From positions 55,082-119,081 of the forward strand of contig JAVYIG010006370.1 in NCBI GenBank assembly GCA_035222895.1: a DNA stretch of 64,000 nucleotides. Direction: 5' to 3'. The stretch's first letter is position 1. The number at the start of each line of letters is the position of its first letter. The notes beneath the pieces were generated by a model, which had not been told where the DNA came from, ran no database searches, and saw only the letters and a program-made list of their open reading frames with translations. The position numbers and the translations under genes are program-made. Source of the DNA: Strongylocentrotus droebachiensis. Lineage: Eukaryota; Echinodermata; Echinoidea; Camarodonta; Strongylocentrotidae. Positions 37,701 to 46,120 of this stretch are shown piece after piece.

Positions 37701-40700
37701 ACTGGGGCTTTATAGACCATCAATGGGATCATACATGTACGTTGGTGCCAAACGCTTCGAAACGTTATTTGAATTAAGAAATGACTGGACAAAATAATGG
37801 CAGTCCCATGACCTTCACCAGTCATCATAATAAAGGCCTCTCTAGTTCTTCCCTGCCATTTAGAAAATTAACATGGAAATGTCCAACAACAACAATACTC
37901 GAAAATGACTCCTCCATCCCACAGATCCTATATTGTGACAAAAACCTGAAAGAAAACAGGACACAACGCTCTTTCAGTGACAAAAAACTTCTTTTTTAGA
38001 CATTAAGTTCTCCCCGTGCATATAATTGTAATTCCGAAGCACAAAGGCACTACAAATGACTGTTTCTATTGTGCTTTTATGTCCTTCTCATTATCGCCCA
38101 CCCTTTCTATTGAAGGGCTTCATTTATGGTTCATTATTGCGCTCAAATCAAGGCGGCTGCCTTTCTGGGGCATCGACGCAGAAAATTGTGACATTGTTCC
38201 GACCTGTCTGGGACATGAATGGAGAAACAATTTTGATGGAATGGTGTTCCCGAAATCTAAGGATGGAGGTGGTAGGCATTTGTACCATTTGATGAGAAGG
38301 GGCATGGAAGGGGACTGATGACGAACGAAATGCGGGAGGGGGCGACAATACGTGAGGGGTAGTTTTCTAGGATATGTCATGGAAAGCTACAAGATGGCAC
38401 AATGGTTTCATGACGTCAGATGGTAAAGAAATAAAGTAGTACTAAACAGCTAATTAAAAGTTGAATGGCAAGAACCTTTGAAGGTTTCGAGTAAGAATTT
38501 GTTTTCAATTTTTGGCAACTCTGCTATTTGTCATCTGATAAACTTAGAAAGAATGATTTGGTCAATCAAACAAAATTGTCGACTGAAGGGGGGGGGGGGG
38601 GGGCTTCGATCATCCTCCCGACCGGGGACACGTTTCAAACGGGGAGGGGATATTATGCTTGTTTCACTATACGCAATACGCCAAGAATACGAAGGAAAGC
38701 AAAGGAATGCCTATTTTTACTTTTATATCAGTAAATGTACTTTTATTACAGAGAACATTAGAGTATTACGGCATTTTCCTTTCCCTTTTTTCACGAGACC
38801 CTTAAAAGTAGGCCTGTTAGTTTTCTTCATACTTTTATCCACCACCTCATATTTTCTTTTAGGTAGCTTGAATTATCTATGTTTATATTGGGCATCAGCG
38901 AAACGCTATAGGATTATTATTCGTCATTTGGGTTATGAATCAACAAAGCACGATAAATTATCAAATATTAAAGTTTATTGTATCCCAAGATGTTTAGTGT
39001 AAAGGAAGCTAATTAAACATTTATCGAACCCTAGAGATGGAAAGCAACACTTCTTAGAATTCTTTGAACTTTTCCCCCAAAATTGTTTCCCTGGCTCTGC
39101 GTAAACATGACACAATTCGACATTGACAATCGCTTCGAAAGCCCATCATTAAACGAAACGACATGGCGACAGTGGCTTTGCGCCAAGATCGAATAGGAGT
39201 CGGAAATTTGCCTCAGAAAGCCTTCTATGAAGTCGTACCACCCAGCATGCAGACTCAACTTCAACGCTAGCTGTTTCCTCTACCATGTCTGGGGTACGTC
39301 TGATCGAGAAGGGCGTATACACGCTCCTCCAACTCACTGGCAGACTGGGTACAAATATTCTATTGGCGACTACGTGAGGTAAAACTATGGCGATCAATTT
39401 TGGACAGCTTATGCCCAAATTCTATCATTCTATCATTTCTATGAAATGTTTTGACAAACCATTGAATATTACTCGCTGGGAAGACGAAACCTATACGAAT
39501 CTTTAGTAATTAGAATAACGAGGGCATTTTAAGCTTTACAATGATACCTTAATTGAATGCCTTGGGGGGGGGGGGGGGTGTTGAATTTGATATCTATTCA
39601 ATTTGTTTGTTTTGAAAAGTGACAATTGCCCCCAGAAGCACATGGCACACATGCAATATATAGTCATATTACATTGTGTATATCACGAAGTGTCATTTTA
39701 TTAATAATATGGCCTCGGTGTTCTCCAAACATCCCTGCCTCGTTGTCTGTCTCGCAGAGTCCGAGAGTCCGACATCAACGTAGACAGCTAGCTCGTCTCG
39801 GACTCGTTCTCAAACTATGAATGGTAAGCGTGTTATGTAGGCCAGCCGAGCGGCGACTGTCTTCGTCTTCATGCTCATAATAATCATATCAAAATTATTA
39901 AATTACATTATTAATTGACGCACGAGCAAATCGATAACAAAACTACCCAATTAGCATGTTCTGGAAGTGATGCTAATTTCGATGTGGTATAGGCCTGTAT
40001 GTTCTCGAATATTACACAATGGGACAAACAATTTCCAACCTAGATCATACTACATTTTTATGATTATAACATGAAAAGAGACCATGAATTTAGTATATCA
40101 ATTACATGATAAATTATATGGTATATCATTTACATAACATTGCCCTGTATTTGCATGACAGGCCACAGAAAATAAACTAGATCGTCTTGACGTGCAGCTA
40201 CGAGAGCTCACTATCAGACAGATCGATGGTGATATTCATTGATGACATTCGAATGAAATGTTGTCATTAGCTTACAGACCATGATACAAGGTTATCCCAG
40301 TCATTTATATTATTTACATTTCATTGTCAAACTGGCGGCAGGAGAGGGGTAAACTGAAGGGCATTCGTCTTTGTCTTTGACCTAGAAAACACGATGAAAT
40401 ATTTCCGGTATTGCCCTGGCGAGATAGTCGAGATAACTAAACGTCAAGTTGCCTTATCACCAAATGGCTAACAAGAAGACATCTACGTACTGGTATACAA
40501 CAACAAAATATATTAGGTCGACAACGTATATGCAGTAAAAGAAAACACGGAAAGAGAAACACGTGTCTGTATTTTGTCTAGAGCTCTGTATGTGCACTAT
40601 TTTGTTTCACTCAGCCCCCCTCCCTTTTCCATCTTGACTATCCCTCAATTTCTCATTTGCTTTCCCACTCTTTAGGGATCATCTCGTTTTGTTAAATCAA

Positions 40701-43700
40701 CTCTCAGAGCGTTGTAATCGTAGCCATTACTTTTGGGTGGATACCAATAACTTAAGAGTTTAATTTGACTCAAATCCATTCAGAGAGTCCCCCCCCCCCT
40801 CCCCAACCCCACCCACTGACTCTCTGGACATGGACTGGGTCATAACGACCCGAATGTGTGTTTGACTCCACCCAGTTCCTAAATAATAATGTTGAGGGTT
40901 GTGATGAATGATTTCCATGTCAACCTTTGGTCACAGGTGAGTGAAAGAGGCATAATCATAAGATTCCTTCAGAGGTTCGTAGAGTGAACTTGTTTTCAGG
41001 GCATTAGAGAGAGATCCAACTACATGTTCATGCTCTTCGTTTGCACTCTTTCAGAAGTGTAAGAAAGTTGTGACTTATATTTCATATAATATGCCTACTT
41101 CATTTTCTCAATTCCCCTTCAGATAAAAGCATGTGATTCATCGAATGAACTGCAAATTTGAAAATTCAACGAAAATGAAATCAGTTATTAACCATACTTG
41201 GTTCCGCAATCAATTTTGTATCCGATCCATTAGCAAAATTTTTAGGAAAGAGGAATAATATACTGTGACATATAAATGTCGACATACTATTTAAAAAAAA
41301 TCTTCATCGGGTGCACATGTACATGGGTACAAATAATTTATTTTCTATAATAGTCAACGAGAAGCAGAAGTAAAATGCACTATACATTCTGTCACAGATT
41401 CGTTGCACTTATTGTCGTCCCTCAGAATAACCGTATACAGTAGTTATACTCCATGATTTGTCCTTCATTATTATTTCTAAAGGTGTTGCACAAAATATTG
41501 TGTAAGTTTTCAGTTTACAACACTGCCTAGCCGCCGTTCACAAGGAGTTCAACATGATTACAAATTGATGTCGTTTGAGTTTCTTTATCAACGTCTGTGT
41601 ACACCTGGGTGTCGCGCTTATTATACTTGCGAGATAACATCTCCAAGATTGGCTACGATCAGATGCTAATCACTTGCGATATCTGAGATAACTTTGTATT
41701 CTTTACAACAAAAATGAGTGTAATCTTTCTGGGAGGCGTGCATTCTTTCCAGTTGATGCACAAGTTTGAATTGGTATTGTGTTAATGATTTCCATTACCA
41801 CTGCGTTTACCTGGAGGGCATCACTGCTCCGGGATTAGCATGGAAAAGTTTCCCTGAGGAACATACCTTAAACTGTCATTAGGATGACAATAAAATCTAT
41901 TTTGAACAATGCCTTTCAATTTCACAGTTCACCAATCACGCCGCTAAATAAGTGTATGAAGTCAAAAGGTATCAAAAAAGTGCAGACACGGGTTGAAGTA
42001 TGTTCCCCCATAAAACTCAACCCCAGAATTTCCATTTTCTCCCGTTCTCAAACGATTAGTCTGGAATTTAGACCCACTTTTAATACAATTTACCTCTTGA
42101 ACATCTTTATTAATATATCATCTTGATCTCCATGTGCACCTCAATTTAGAATATGGCTTTCACAATGTATTCTAGTGAAGTTCCAAGTAAATTAATCAAT
42201 GGTTTAATTCATACATAATGTATAGGAGCAATATCGTACGCTAATATTTGAGGTAAAAACAACTTTTAAAATAGATGGTAAATATAATCTCACTGTATTG
42301 CCCTTTACGTTCTCCATAACAGAATTCGAATACAATTTATGACTAATATGACTAAAAGATTTTTTTTTTCTTTCTCAAAGTGTGCTTCAATTTTACAAAT
42401 CATTGTGTACGATATAATGCAAATTATCTAAATATAATTCTCGTTTTCGTTCGTATTTTTTCTTCTAGACAGTAAACTGATATAATAGGGCTTTTATGGG
42501 ATCAATGTTTCATGCATTCACACATAAAATTCATGCTATTTTGCAAGCTGTCTGGTAGCTTCATGTCGGGTGACTCGGGTCGGACTCGTGTATGACGGGG
42601 TGGAGACCTACAAACCGATTCTCAGTCGAGCTAGCTGCTCAGATCCAGCCTAAATCGTAATTGTTAACCTTTTCTTTTCACAGATTCAGATAAATACTCT
42701 TAAAACGCCCGGGGGCGTGATTAGCGCCACTGAAATAACTTACATTAAATCGTTCAGAACAGTCCGCTGCGCTAACAAAAAGCTCCGAAACAACTGTTAC
42801 ACTTTGAGAACACTAGTGCGTTTCGAGTTTACAAATGAGGTATTACCTGCTTGAGTTTACTGAAAAGACTCGCATCATAGCGAAGCCATTGAAGACAGAT
42901 TACCACCCAATCCATGTGTTAAGTTAACACTGTCGGTTAAGTGAGTGTTAAAACACGTCTTTTTTTTAACACATAAGGAAACCTTTCCAATGCATAAGAG
43001 ATATCCATGCTTTTGAATAAAATGAAGATATGAGGAGAAAATGAACAGCAGGACTATAACTAGTCTTTAAAAAGAAGAATGAGAGGCTTATGGAAATGGG
43101 AGTAAAGCAGAAGCATTGTTCGGGCACCTGATGCTACTGAAGTAAAAGAAAAATAATGAAAGTATTTTTGGTTGCCACTGGGAATTTGAGAAGAAACTTT
43201 TCTTGCGTCATCACATCATTTCATCCGCTTATTTCTTACATGGTGGAACAAGGAAACGAGTGTAGTTCCTTCATTAAAAACGTGTCCTTCAAATTGTGGA
43301 CAATTTTCTGATTAGCAATCGAGTAAAGGATTCTTTGTCTCTTCTTTGGGGCGTTTTCAGATGGCAACACGGAACATTTCCTTTTTTTAGAAGTGGGTCG
43401 CTGATAATACATTACAAATGTAATCCTCATTTGAATGAGAAGCCACAAGGTTTCAAAGACGTGGCCATTAAAGGTTTACGATAAAATGTTCTGCATTGAG
43501 TGCAATTATCGGACACTTTGATGAATCTAGGTTGTATTACAGATAGACAACATGATCTATCCTATTTAAATCGCATAATTACATGGTGCCTTCTGACACT
43601 TTGGGCAGTCTTTTAAGAAAAGAAACCAATTATCCTGTAGGCTTCATTTAAAATATTATACTCTCATGCTAGAAGGCAGACAAACTATGGGGGAAAGGAA

Positions 43701-45498
43701 TATTGGAATATAAGTTAATGCTGTCTACATTCTGATGATACCACTCCCAGAGGGATCCGAAACATGTTGTTGCCTGTTTTCTTGACTTCTCCAAAAATAT
43801 TCACATAAAGAGTTTATTTCTGACGCAACGCCCGATTAACCATTCACTGATCAATGACAATGTTGTAGATTAATTCCTAATTAACTGCACCCGCCCACAT
43901 TCCTCAAATCCATCATCTCATTAATCCTATACCAAGAAGGCTTGATTCATCCAGGAAACTCCCGTTGTGTCTAGTTGATTAGAATCGTCTGTTTACAGCA
44001 GATTAGCATTATACCATACTAAGTACAACGTCTAAAGAAATTAATCTGCAATCAAAACCCTACACATGCAGGATGTGCAGTGTTTGGTATATCCTGTATC
44101 AAAATCTAATCTAATCACTCGTATCTCTTTTGCTGCCTTTAATAATCCAATCACATCATGACGAACACATTCAGGTCCAAAATTCGATACAGAGATACTG
44201 CTTTACGCTACATTATTACGTACGATTTTGTTCACGAAATGTCCCGTTTGTATCATGGTAGGGTAATAGATATTTGCACTGATTTTTCGATTTATGCAGG
44301 TTTTTGTTTCCATTATTGAACTATTCAATTCACTTGCTATTATCATCCTAAGTTATTCAGAATGGCATCTCTTTGACTGGAATTTAATTTGCAGAACTGT
44401 TGCTTTATCCGGCAAGCACCTGTCATAGAAACTTTAGCCCAAGAAGAATGCATAACATGATTCAACGGGTCTATATATCGACATTTTAACCTGCTGCTCA
44501 ATGGGAACATGGGGAAGAAGACATAATACATTCTGCATTAGACCATCCTGCGTCCTTCTGTTGTATTGTCCTATCTTTGCTCAAGCATCCAAGCTGCAAA
44601 ATGACCATTCATTCCGTTTTCAATAGTAATTCAAATAAACCAAAATGCAGTTATTGAATGTATCGGCATGTCCCAGCTTATCCCTTTTGAACAAAACACC
44701 TGTTATTTGGATACTCGCTGCAAATAAGAACAGAGTTGGGTCCCGCTTTCATAAGATCCTAGCTTTTTTCTTCCAGGCCTGACCCTTTTCTCAAGGAAGA
44801 ACCACGAAGGAAAGGCTCGAAGTAATTGTTAGAGGACAATGGTTTGTGATGACGATATCGACCCCAGTGATGGGTTTGTATTGATCCGTGTGTGAAGAGT
44901 TAATAATGAGGATAATGCCATCTTTTTTGTTCAGGCTTACTGATTAGGGTGAGGTTAATCACACCAATTAACGAGTCTCACTTTTAAAGCTCCACCGAGC
45001 TGGACAGTGACAAACCATTTACTTCGATTATTGGAAAAGTGCAGAATAAACACAAAAAACACATGCACTTATTTCACCATCTGCCTTGTGTTGTTTTCCA
45101 TTCTCACTCTCTCAGGCTAAATACGTCATTTGTTTGTGAACTTGTTTCTTTTTTTTCTCACAAAAACACATAAACAAGTACCAAAGGCAAAACAAAGTAC
45201 AAATAATGTAGGGCAATTAATAACATGCATTAACACAGAGCAATTACATTAATTTATGTTAATAAGATTCATACATAGAATTTACAAGTGCATATTCGAA
45301 TAAATAATTAAAAATTATAATTTTATTTGAATTAGAGTCATTACTTTTTGACAGACATTACTATAAACTTACCCTTGTGGCAAAAGTGACGCTGGCATCT
45401 GAAAGCATTATTAAAATGGCGAGTAGGGTGCCGGTGATGGCACGTGAATTTTGCCTCAGTTTATGCTCTAAGAAACAAGAAGAATCTATGGCCGCCAT
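8610..45498 (-). CDS. SMOC: SMOC-like secreted matricellular calcium-binding protein, whole gene model (13 coding exons)
   Basis: Gene-level entry; exons follow separately. Joining 45498-45373, 34738-34555, 32440-32231, 27218-27162, 26840-26493, 23673-23635, 22787-22740, 21961-21896, 18670-18404, 12135-12036, 10860-10619, 9944-9900 and 8626-8610 gives an open frame of 1749 nt (582 residues) with matching phases at every junction. Order: signal peptide (1-42), Kazal/follistatin-like (57-101), TY1 (108-169), EC1 (196-303), acidic linker (309-359), TY2 (366-432), EC2 (450-557), basic tail. Known SMOC proteins are extracellular, bind matrix and heparan sulphate, and modulate BMP signalling; vertebrate members are about 430-450 residues with one EC domain. 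The extra EC between the TY domains is the oddity. I infer one gene because phases run through without a break; the terminal exon is the weakest part. Confidence 0.9.
8627..9899 (-). other. SMOC intron 12 (candidate)
   Basis: No coding sign. Contains a 13-base G run (9003-9015) and a 19-base C run followed by CT repeats (9154-9190). The pyrimidine tract at 8627-8655 (- strand) supports the candidate terminal acceptor. Confidence 0.45.
9900..9944 (-). CDS. SMOC: SMOC exon 12: basic C-terminal tail
   Basis: A 45-nt phase 1-1 exon for residues 563-577 (AAATEAPPRRGRNPF). Acceptor tttcttttag, donor GTAAGT. The basic RRGR cluster resembles the basic C-termini of other SMOC proteins, which may aid heparan sulphate binding. 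It also fits the minimal R-x-x-R convertase pattern. If unspliced, the frame would run on for about 45 residues before a stop. Confidence 0.75.
9945..10618 (-). other. SMOC intron 11
   Basis: 674 bp, AT-rich. Open frames are short and unsupported; I see no repeat or other feature. Confidence 0.85.
10619..10860 (-). CDS. SMOC: SMOC exon 11: EF-hand pair of EC2
   Basis: Encodes residues 482-562. Helix DESIVWKFGQLD leads to EF loop 505-516 (D-R-N-G-N-N-Y-L-E-A-K-E). A second loop is at 542-553 (D-A-N-Q-D-S-R-L-A-L-K-E). Cysteines 533, 541 and 557 complete the EC pattern with Cys450 from exon 10. Glu at position 12 of both loops suggests calcium binding. Phase 2 in, phase 1 out; donor GTGAGT. 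This is the EC in the canonical position, although EC1 looks closer to vertebrate EC at its end (CLGV there, CFDI here). Confidence 0.94.
11064..11138. repeat. Composite microsatellite: TA run, 25 T, 13 G
   Basis: Alternating TA to 11100, then an unbroken T run 11101-11125, then G 11126-11138. The abrupt change between three simple motifs is notable; it could be the degraded tail of an inserted element. Confidence 0.9.
11944..11972. repeat. TA dinucleotide microsatellite
   Basis: About 14 TA units inside SMOC intron 10. Confidence 0.9.
12036..12135 (-). CDS. SMOC: SMOC exon 10: N-terminal helix of the second EC domain (EC2)
   Basis: Encodes residues 449-481. It begins DCPDDKKKRFLIKLIEKLY, matching the cysteine plus Lys-rich helix that opens the SMOC EC domain right after TY2. 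Acceptor ttcttgcag. The exon ends in phase 2 at GTAGGT, and the next exon restores the frame. EC1 has no intron here, so the two EC copies differ in gene structure. Confidence 0.9.
12180..12306. repeat. GGGGAGG-type purine minisatellite next to SMOC exon 10
   Basis: Near-pure G/A repeats of GGAGG and GGGGAGG. On the transcribed SMOC strand this becomes a CCUCC-rich tract 45-171 nt upstream of the exon 10 acceptor. It could form G-quadruplex DNA on the + strand and bind C-rich RNA-binding proteins in the pre-mRNA. Confidence 0.9.
14203..14420. repeat. Two tandem ~100-bp hairpin units
   Basis: Unit 1 (14203-14303) and unit 2 (14321-14420) each start with a CTCGCTAT arm and end with AATAGCGAG. 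Inside are GGACCGCTATCCATAA and ATGAATAGCGG-CCTTATAA, which pair. Extra CATAAGGAC copies fill the left arms. It resembles a duplicated palindromic MITE; no coding potential. Confidence 0.8.
14503..14517. repeat. Poly-C run (15 bases)
   Basis: Uninterrupted C run, one of many G/C homopolymers in this otherwise AT-rich window. Confidence 0.95.
16728..16757. repeat. CT dinucleotide microsatellite
   Basis: TCTCTC array inside a wider pyrimidine-rich block (about 16670-16800) in SMOC intron 9. Confidence 0.9.
18083..18108. repeat. TC dinucleotide microsatellite
   Basis: About 13 TC units roughly 300 bp downstream (- strand) of SMOC exon 9. Confidence 0.9.
18404..18670 (-). CDS. SMOC: SMOC exon 9: second thyroglobulin type-1 domain (TY2)
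   Basis: Encodes residues 360-448. Six cysteines (366, 390, 401, 408, 410, 432) and the stretches ETERLRALEE, VFVPQC, QCHEQ, YCWCV and DTGKPIPGTSVR mark a TY domain. The DTG-P-PGTS stretch is typical of SMOC TY2 as I remember it. Acceptor catcatttcag, donor GTAAGT, phase 1-1. A Pro/Arg-containing tail (GPITPRVF) follows the domain. Confidence 0.95.
18671..21895 (-). other. SMOC intron 8
   Basis: 3.2 kb. No repeat family or supported exon recognised. A 69-codon Cys-containing - strand frame at 21042-21251 lacks convincing splice sites in the needed phase. Confidence 0.75.
21896..21961 (-). CDS. SMOC: SMOC exon 8: linker mini-exon before TY2
   Basis: A 66-nt phase 1-1 exon for residues 338-359 (includes PPLLVTRQIPHGDNADSDN). 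Acceptor tatcttccag, donor GTAAAT (weaker than its neighbours). It sits where vertebrate SMOC has the SMOC-specific segment, but I see no clear sequence match to that segment. Confidence 0.72.
21962..23634 (-). other. SMOC introns 7 and 6
   Basis: Introns of 778 bp (21962-22739) and 847 bp (22788-23634) around mini-exon 7. Intron 6 has a short CT/T-rich block near 23080. Nothing else recognised. Confidence 0.75.
22740..22787 (-). CDS. SMOC: SMOC exon 7: acidic mini-exon
   Basis: A 48-nt phase 1-1 exon for residues 322-337, rich in Glu, Pro, Asp and Gly (NEQPEEPTVDSGG). Acceptor tcaattcag, donor GTAGGT. Linker of low complexity; supported by splice sites and frame continuity. Confidence 0.75.
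23635..23673 (-). CDS. SMOC: SMOC exon 6: acidic mini-exon
   Basis: A 39-nt phase 1-1 exon for residues 309-321 (IHDGHWSDSSDNE). Acceptor cattcccag, donor GTAAGT. Acidic and Ser-rich linker with no domain. It is the first of three short symmetric exons between EC1 and TY2. Confidence 0.75.
23674..26492 (-). other. SMOC intron 5
   Basis: 2.8 kb. Contains a C run (24533-24546) followed by CT repeats, and a T-rich/C-rich block near 23900. No exon supported. Confidence 0.8.
26493..26840 (-). CDS. SMOC: SMOC exon 5: extra EC (SPARC/SMOC-type EF-hand) domain, EC1
   Basis: Encodes residues 193-308 in one phase 1-1 exon. It starts with a cysteine and basic helix (CRQDKREEF), runs through an EWEKQVIEWKFGSLD helix, and holds two EF-hand loops: 251-262 (D-E-N-E-D-E-N-L-D-S-K-E) and 288-299 (D-L-D-S-D-D-R-L-T-E-M-E), both with acidic or amide ligands and Glu at position 12. 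Cysteines 196, 279, 287 and 303 match the four EC cysteines of SMOC, and the domain ends in CLGV as I recall for vertebrate SMOC. In known SMOC proteins this domain is C-terminal after TY2; here it precedes TY2. Donor GTGAGT is strong. The acceptor (aaaatcgttcag) has a poor pyrimidine tract, so a cassette exon is possible. Confidence 0.93.
26841..27161 (-). other. SMOC intron 4, short, with weak 3' splice site
   Basis: 321 bp, the shortest intron of the gene. Its 3' end on the - strand (ttgaaaatcgttcag) is purine-interrupted, unlike the pyrimidine-rich acceptors of exons 2, 4, 12 and 13. That may make exon 5 inclusion regulated. Confidence 0.8.
27162..27218 (-). CDS. SMOC: SMOC exon 4: linker between TY1 and the first EC domain
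   Basis: A 57-nt phase 1-1 exon encoding residues 174-192 (DEPIVDNPPTFKG then Ser/Gly-rich). Acceptor ccccttacag, donor GTGAGT. No domain; it reads as a flexible acidic then Ser-rich linker. It is supported by consensus splice sites, an unbroken frame and its position 321 nt before the next exon. It can be skipped without a frameshift. Confidence 0.8.
27412..27475. repeat. GAT/AAT trinucleotide microsatellite
   Basis: GATGATGATAATGATGATTA passing into a run of AAT units, in SMOC intron 3. Confidence 0.9.
27830..28430. repeat. Three diverged tandem units, period about 206 bp
   Basis: Landmarks recur: AATGGAAAC-like then GGAATTTCGAAAAGAATT (27850-27875 and 28260-28285), a related but more diverged form near 28041-28070, then TTTCGATCAAAATAAT-like (about 27905, 28110, 28315), and AAGTTTAATGATTA (about 27960 and 28160). 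Units start near 27838, 28041 and 28247. Substantial divergence suggests an old array. Confidence 0.75.
28505..28930. repeat. Diverged direct-repeat pair about 312 bp apart
   Basis: Copy 1 (about 28505-28575) and copy 2 (about 28818-28890) share ATG-AT-CGTTCAAT-TCAAAC and ATCAGTATCCCATAGCGAG-like sequence followed by a TTTCA-TT stretch. The C run 28658-28672 lies between them. Confidence 0.7.
31340..31560. repeat. AAT/GAT-rich simple-sequence block
   Basis: Imperfect AATAAT, GATGAT and AATTAT repeats, which resume after 31980. The hairpin element 31574-31980 appears to have inserted into this block. Confidence 0.85.
31574..31980. mobile_element. Non-autonomous terminal-inverted-repeat element carrying a zinc-finger fragment
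   Basis: The left end CAGGCGCGGATCTA (31574-31587) and the right end TAGATCCGCCCCTG (31967-31980) are inverted repeats with one mismatch; the match extends outward as TTTA/TAAA. Just inside lie a G run and a TTTAAACCCCCCC run on the left and a C run on the right. It interrupts the AAT-rich block. No transposase frame. TA flanks both ends. Related ends occur elsewhere in the window. Superfamily unknown. Confidence 0.75.
31674..31785 (+). pseudogene. C2H2 zinc-finger fragment with one-base frameshift
   Basis: Frame one reads RTHAGEKPF (the TGEKP-type linker). After one extra T, the next frame reads FKCKYCEKIFNSSGNLTKHM, with the C-x2-C and first His of a C2H2 finger, then runs to a stop at 31783. 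Only one partial finger exists, with no flanking exon structure, inside a mobile element. It is probably a captured, decayed piece of a zinc-finger gene. Confidence 0.8.
32231..32440 (-). CDS. SMOC: SMOC exon 3: first thyroglobulin type-1 domain (TY1)
   Basis: Encodes residues 104-173. All six cysteines of a TY1 domain are present (108, 129, 140, 147, 149, 169), with the diagnostic stretches FVPQC, QCH, GYCWCV and GKPIAGSSVR. The start TKCQLERAQ matches SMOC TY1 domains (cysteine, Leu, Glu, Arg, Ala pattern). The acceptor is tttcag and the donor GTGAGT, phase 1 to phase 1. One exon holds the complete domain, as expected for a shuffled phase 1-1 module. Confidence 0.95.
32441..34554 (-). other. 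SMOC intron 2
   Basis: 2.1 kb, AT-rich, with an A-rich block at 32515-32545 and four tandem 12-mers at 33471-33518. No exon supported. Confidence 0.85.
33471..33518. repeat. Four tandem 12-mers containing TGACGTAT
   Basis: GTCTTGACGTAT, GTCTTGGCGTAT, GTCTTGACGTAT and GTTTTGACGTAT in perfect 12-bp phase. TGACGTA is close to a CREB/ATF half-site, so the array could be regulatory or simply a minisatellite. Confidence 0.85.
34555..34738 (-). CDS. SMOC: SMOC exon 2: Kazal/follistatin-like domain
   Basis: Encodes residues 43-103 plus one nucleotide. It begins after a strong pyrimidine tract ending in TTCCAG (acceptor AG at 34740-34739) and ends at GTAAGT. Six cysteines (57, 61, 70, 81, 88, 101) have Kazal spacing C-x3-C-x8-C-x10-C-x6-C-x12-C, with the signature CGTDGRTY. 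This is the N-terminal FS-type module of SMOC proteins. A Thr/Gln-rich stretch leads in from the signal peptide. Phase 0 in, phase 1 out; the Kazal domain is whole in one exon. Confidence 0.93.
35909..36122. mobile_element. Small hairpin-type element with GCTAG flanking duplication
   Basis: The left end CAGTGGCGGGTTCATG and right end GGATCCGCCCCTG (inverted: CAGGGGCGGATCC) are related but imperfect. GCTAG lies immediately outside both ends (35904-35908 and 36123-36127), a plausible 5-bp target-site duplication. A C run (35956-35968) and a CCCCCTGTACCCC stretch lie inside. Non-coding; same general kind as the 31574 element. Confidence 0.65.
38588..38603. repeat. Poly-G run (16 bases)
   Basis: Uninterrupted G run in SMOC intron 1. 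Confidence 0.95.
39564..39578. repeat. Poly-G run (15 bases)
   Basis: Uninterrupted G run in SMOC intron 1. Confidence 0.95.
45373..45498 (-). CDS. SMOC: SMOC exon 1: start codon and signal peptide
   Basis: Encodes residues 1-42. The ATG at 45498-45496 has A at -3 and G at +4, a good initiation context. A rather long n-region with basic residues (HKLRQNSR) precedes a hydrophobic core around residues 21-40 (TGTLLAILIML), ending near a plausible signal-peptidase site (TFA-TR). The exon ends in phase 0 at AGG followed by GTAAGT (45372-45367). The next coding exon starts in phase 0 about 10.6 kb downstream. First exons that carry only the signal peptide are common in secreted multidomain proteins. 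The start site of transcription is not visible. Confidence 0.85.
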
Positions 45499-46120
45499 CT
45501 TTTTCTCTTTTTTTAATGCGAAACTAAAGGTATCCTTGAAATCAGTCCAGTCTTGAGTATGAAGGCAAAAATGTGAACGAATGCAGTATGCTGCAGCAGT
45601 AACCAGCAATATATGCCGAGCTACCCAAGTCAAACTTCGCCGCTGAACAGCAGGAGCCGTCGAGCCTTTTCTCTCGCTCTCTACATGAATGCATACACGA
45701 GAGTTTCAGTACTTTCCCCCCATCGACGGATGCGTTCTGAAAATTGGGCGATGACGACTCTTTCCGTCCCGCTAAAGTGATTGTTTCCGAGTATATTTCC
45801 TCACGCGAAGTTCATGTTGACAAGCTAAAAGATTTCAGAACATTAATGTTAACCTCGCCTTCTGGTCGTGTAAGTTTAGAGCATGATCGAGAACTGCGAG
45901 GAGAGAGCTGCCGCTGCACCGGGAAATCTTTCGACTGGAACTGTCGTCTGCTAAATAATCCACTCTACCCCGTTCTATGTCACATTTCAGATGCGTGCGT
46001 GTTGACGTGCGCGGCGAAAGCTCGGCGAAGTTTCCTCTGCTGTCTGCTGATTGGCCAGATCATTCATACATTGGAAATCTCGTGTTGGAAGTCGGCTTAA
46101 AAGTTATACAAAACTTATTT
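45499..46120 (-). promoter_or_regulatory. Probable SMOC 5'UTR and promoter region
   Basis: Immediately upstream of the SMOC start codon, GC- and CpG-richer than its surroundings (for example TGCGCGGCGAAAGCTCGGCG near 46007). It has a CCAAT box on the - strand (46054-46050, CTGGCCAATCAGC) and a TGACGTG motif near 45999. No clear TATA box in a fixed position. A 118-codon + strand frame (45744-46100) overlaps but has no family resemblance. Confidence 0.5.

Larger units (their letters stand above)
34739..45372 (-). other. SMOC intron 1
   Basis: 10.6 kb, the usual place for enhancers of such genes, though I can name no specific site. Contains the element at 35909-36122 and G or C runs at 35030, 38588, 39564 and 40791. 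Frames at 37100-37360, 38000-38380 and 39030-39420 are short and unsupported. No extra coding exon is needed, since exons 1 and 2 are both phase 0 at the junction. Confidence 0.8.

Noticed and set aside
39031..39418. Two overlapping - strand frames in GC-richer DNA of SMOC intron 1, considered as a broken gene
   Set aside because: No domain or family resemblance, and no evidence that the two frames belong together.
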